A stretch of DNA of 33,350 nucleotides from Cytophagales bacterium (lineage in GTDB: Bacteria; Bacteroidota; Bacteroidia; Cytophagales; Cyclobacteriaceae). Positions within the stretch are counted from its first letter, which is position 1. Every line of letters begins with the position of its first letter. The notes beneath the pieces were generated by a model. That model was given only the letters and a program-made list of their open reading frames with translations, was not told the DNA's origin and ran no database searches. The DNA lies in the NCBI GenBank assembly GCA_020403045.1, contig JADBYK010000041.1:1-33350 (forward strand), in the 5' to 3' direction. Shown one piece after another: positions 32,985 through 33,350 of the stretch. The position numbers were made by a program, and so were the translations under genes.

Positions 32985-33013
32985 AGCCAAGCCATAAGCA
33001 AGGGCTATTGGCT
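32985..33013. terminator. Possible hairpin between cdaA and the kbl remnant
   Basis: AGCCAAGCC (32985-32993) can pair with GGC-TA-TTGGCT (33003-33013), a 9-bp stem with a 2-nt bulge. No T-run follows on either strand, so this is only a weak terminator candidate. Confidence 0.25.
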
Positions 33014-33015
33014 AA

Positions 33016-33201
33016 CTACTTTAAAACACCAAGTTCTTGCCCAACTTCTGTAAATGCTTTGATGGCTTTATCGAGATGATGTTTTTCGTGACCAGCCGAA
33101 ATCTGAACCCGAATTCTTGCCTTCCCTTTCGCAACCACTGGAAAAAAGAATCCAATGACGTAAATGCCTTTCTCCAGTAATCTTTCCTGACTTTCGCAAA
33201 A
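33016..33201 (-). pseudogene. kbl: C-terminal fragment of 2-amino-3-ketobutyrate CoA ligase
   Basis: About 57 residues match the end of glycine C-acetyltransferase (RLLEKGIYVIGFFFPVV, then ARIRVQISAGHEKHHLDKAIKAF, ending LGVLK). The enzyme normally has about 395 residues. Reading back on the minus strand, similarity stops near 33195-33201 and an in-frame stop occurs at 33226-33228, so the front six-sevenths is absent here. A probable IS transposase gene begins 96 bp further on, so insertion of that element into kbl is the simplest explanation; a decayed second copy is the alternative. Confidence 0.8.
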
Positions 33202-33296
33202 AAGAGGTGTTGGCAATCTAATCCTTTAAATTTCTATAAAAACAAAGATTTTATGTTTGTTTTGGGTGTCCCCTATTCATCTTTTATTTTTATCAG

Positions 33297-33350
33297 ATGT
33301 ATGTACGCAGGAAGAAAAACAAATCCGGAAAAATCAGTGTACAAATCATA
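33297..33350 (+). mobile_element. 5' end of a probable IS transposase gene (partial)
   Basis: The ATG at 33297 opens an in-frame reading to the window edge encoding MYVRRKKNKSGKISVQII. This matches, from memory, the characteristic N-terminus of IS1634/IS4-type transposases of Bacteroidota. Only 18 codons are visible, so the family call is tentative. The preceding stretch 33217-33296 has a perfect inverted repeat AAAACAAA/TTTGTTTT (33239-33246/33256-33263) and a GGGTGTCCCC segment (33264-33273) that could belong to the element's left end. The exact terminus cannot be fixed without the right end. Confidence 0.55.

Overview
The window reads as chromosomal DNA of a Bacteroidota bacterium, most likely of the order Cytophagales. 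The grounds are a large DUF2723 membrane protein, a PKD-repeat protein with a type IX secretion (T9SS) C-terminal sorting domain, a DUF1599 gene, the folP-cdaA pair, two AAA_14/DUF4143 ATPases, promoters of the TAnnTTTG type, and a lack of clear Shine-Dalgarno sites. No rRNA, tRNA or CRISPR array was seen.

Layout. (1) 1-3526: a DUF2723/TMEM260-like GT-C glycosyltransferase on the minus strand, bracketed by two inverted copies of a ~160-nt palindrome-rich element. (2) 3527-8837: an acetyltransferase-like gene overlapping a sugar aminotransferase, a small membrane protein, a TPR lipo/periplasmic protein and a polytopic membrane protein. (3) 8789-22621: a surface polysaccharide (O-antigen type) locus. 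A glycosyltransferase and a methyltransferase lie on the minus strand. Diverging from them is a tightly packed plus-strand run: wzm, wzt with an extended C-terminal domain, an FkbM methyltransferase, GT2, GT4, asnB-like amidotransferase, GT4, and a T9SS-exported seven-PKD protein starting 1 nt after the last glycosyltransferase. (4) 22786-26563: housekeeping genes (Lrp/AsnC regulator, phosphoribosyltransferase, panB, a secreted CAP-domain protein, icd with a strong terminator). (5) 26564-29832: an accessory patch with two AAA_14/DUF4143 ATPases, each with a palindromic promoter, and two gene remnants (response regulator, lipocalin-like). (6) 29833-32969: PAS-LuxR regulator, DUF1599, folP and cdaA; folP and cdaA are joined by a perfect-period heptamer repeat. 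(7) 32970-33350: a C-terminal scrap of kbl, then the first 18 codons of a probable IS transposase running off the edge.

How the genes fit together: the central block can assemble a glycan in the cytoplasm, modify it by amidation and methylation, and export it with Wzm/Wzt. The co-directional T9SS cargo is of the class that in some Bacteroidota is attached to such a lipopolysaccharide. The best candidates for something undescribed are the inverted pair of structured repeats around the DUF2723 gene and the operator-bearing promoters of the ATPase genes.
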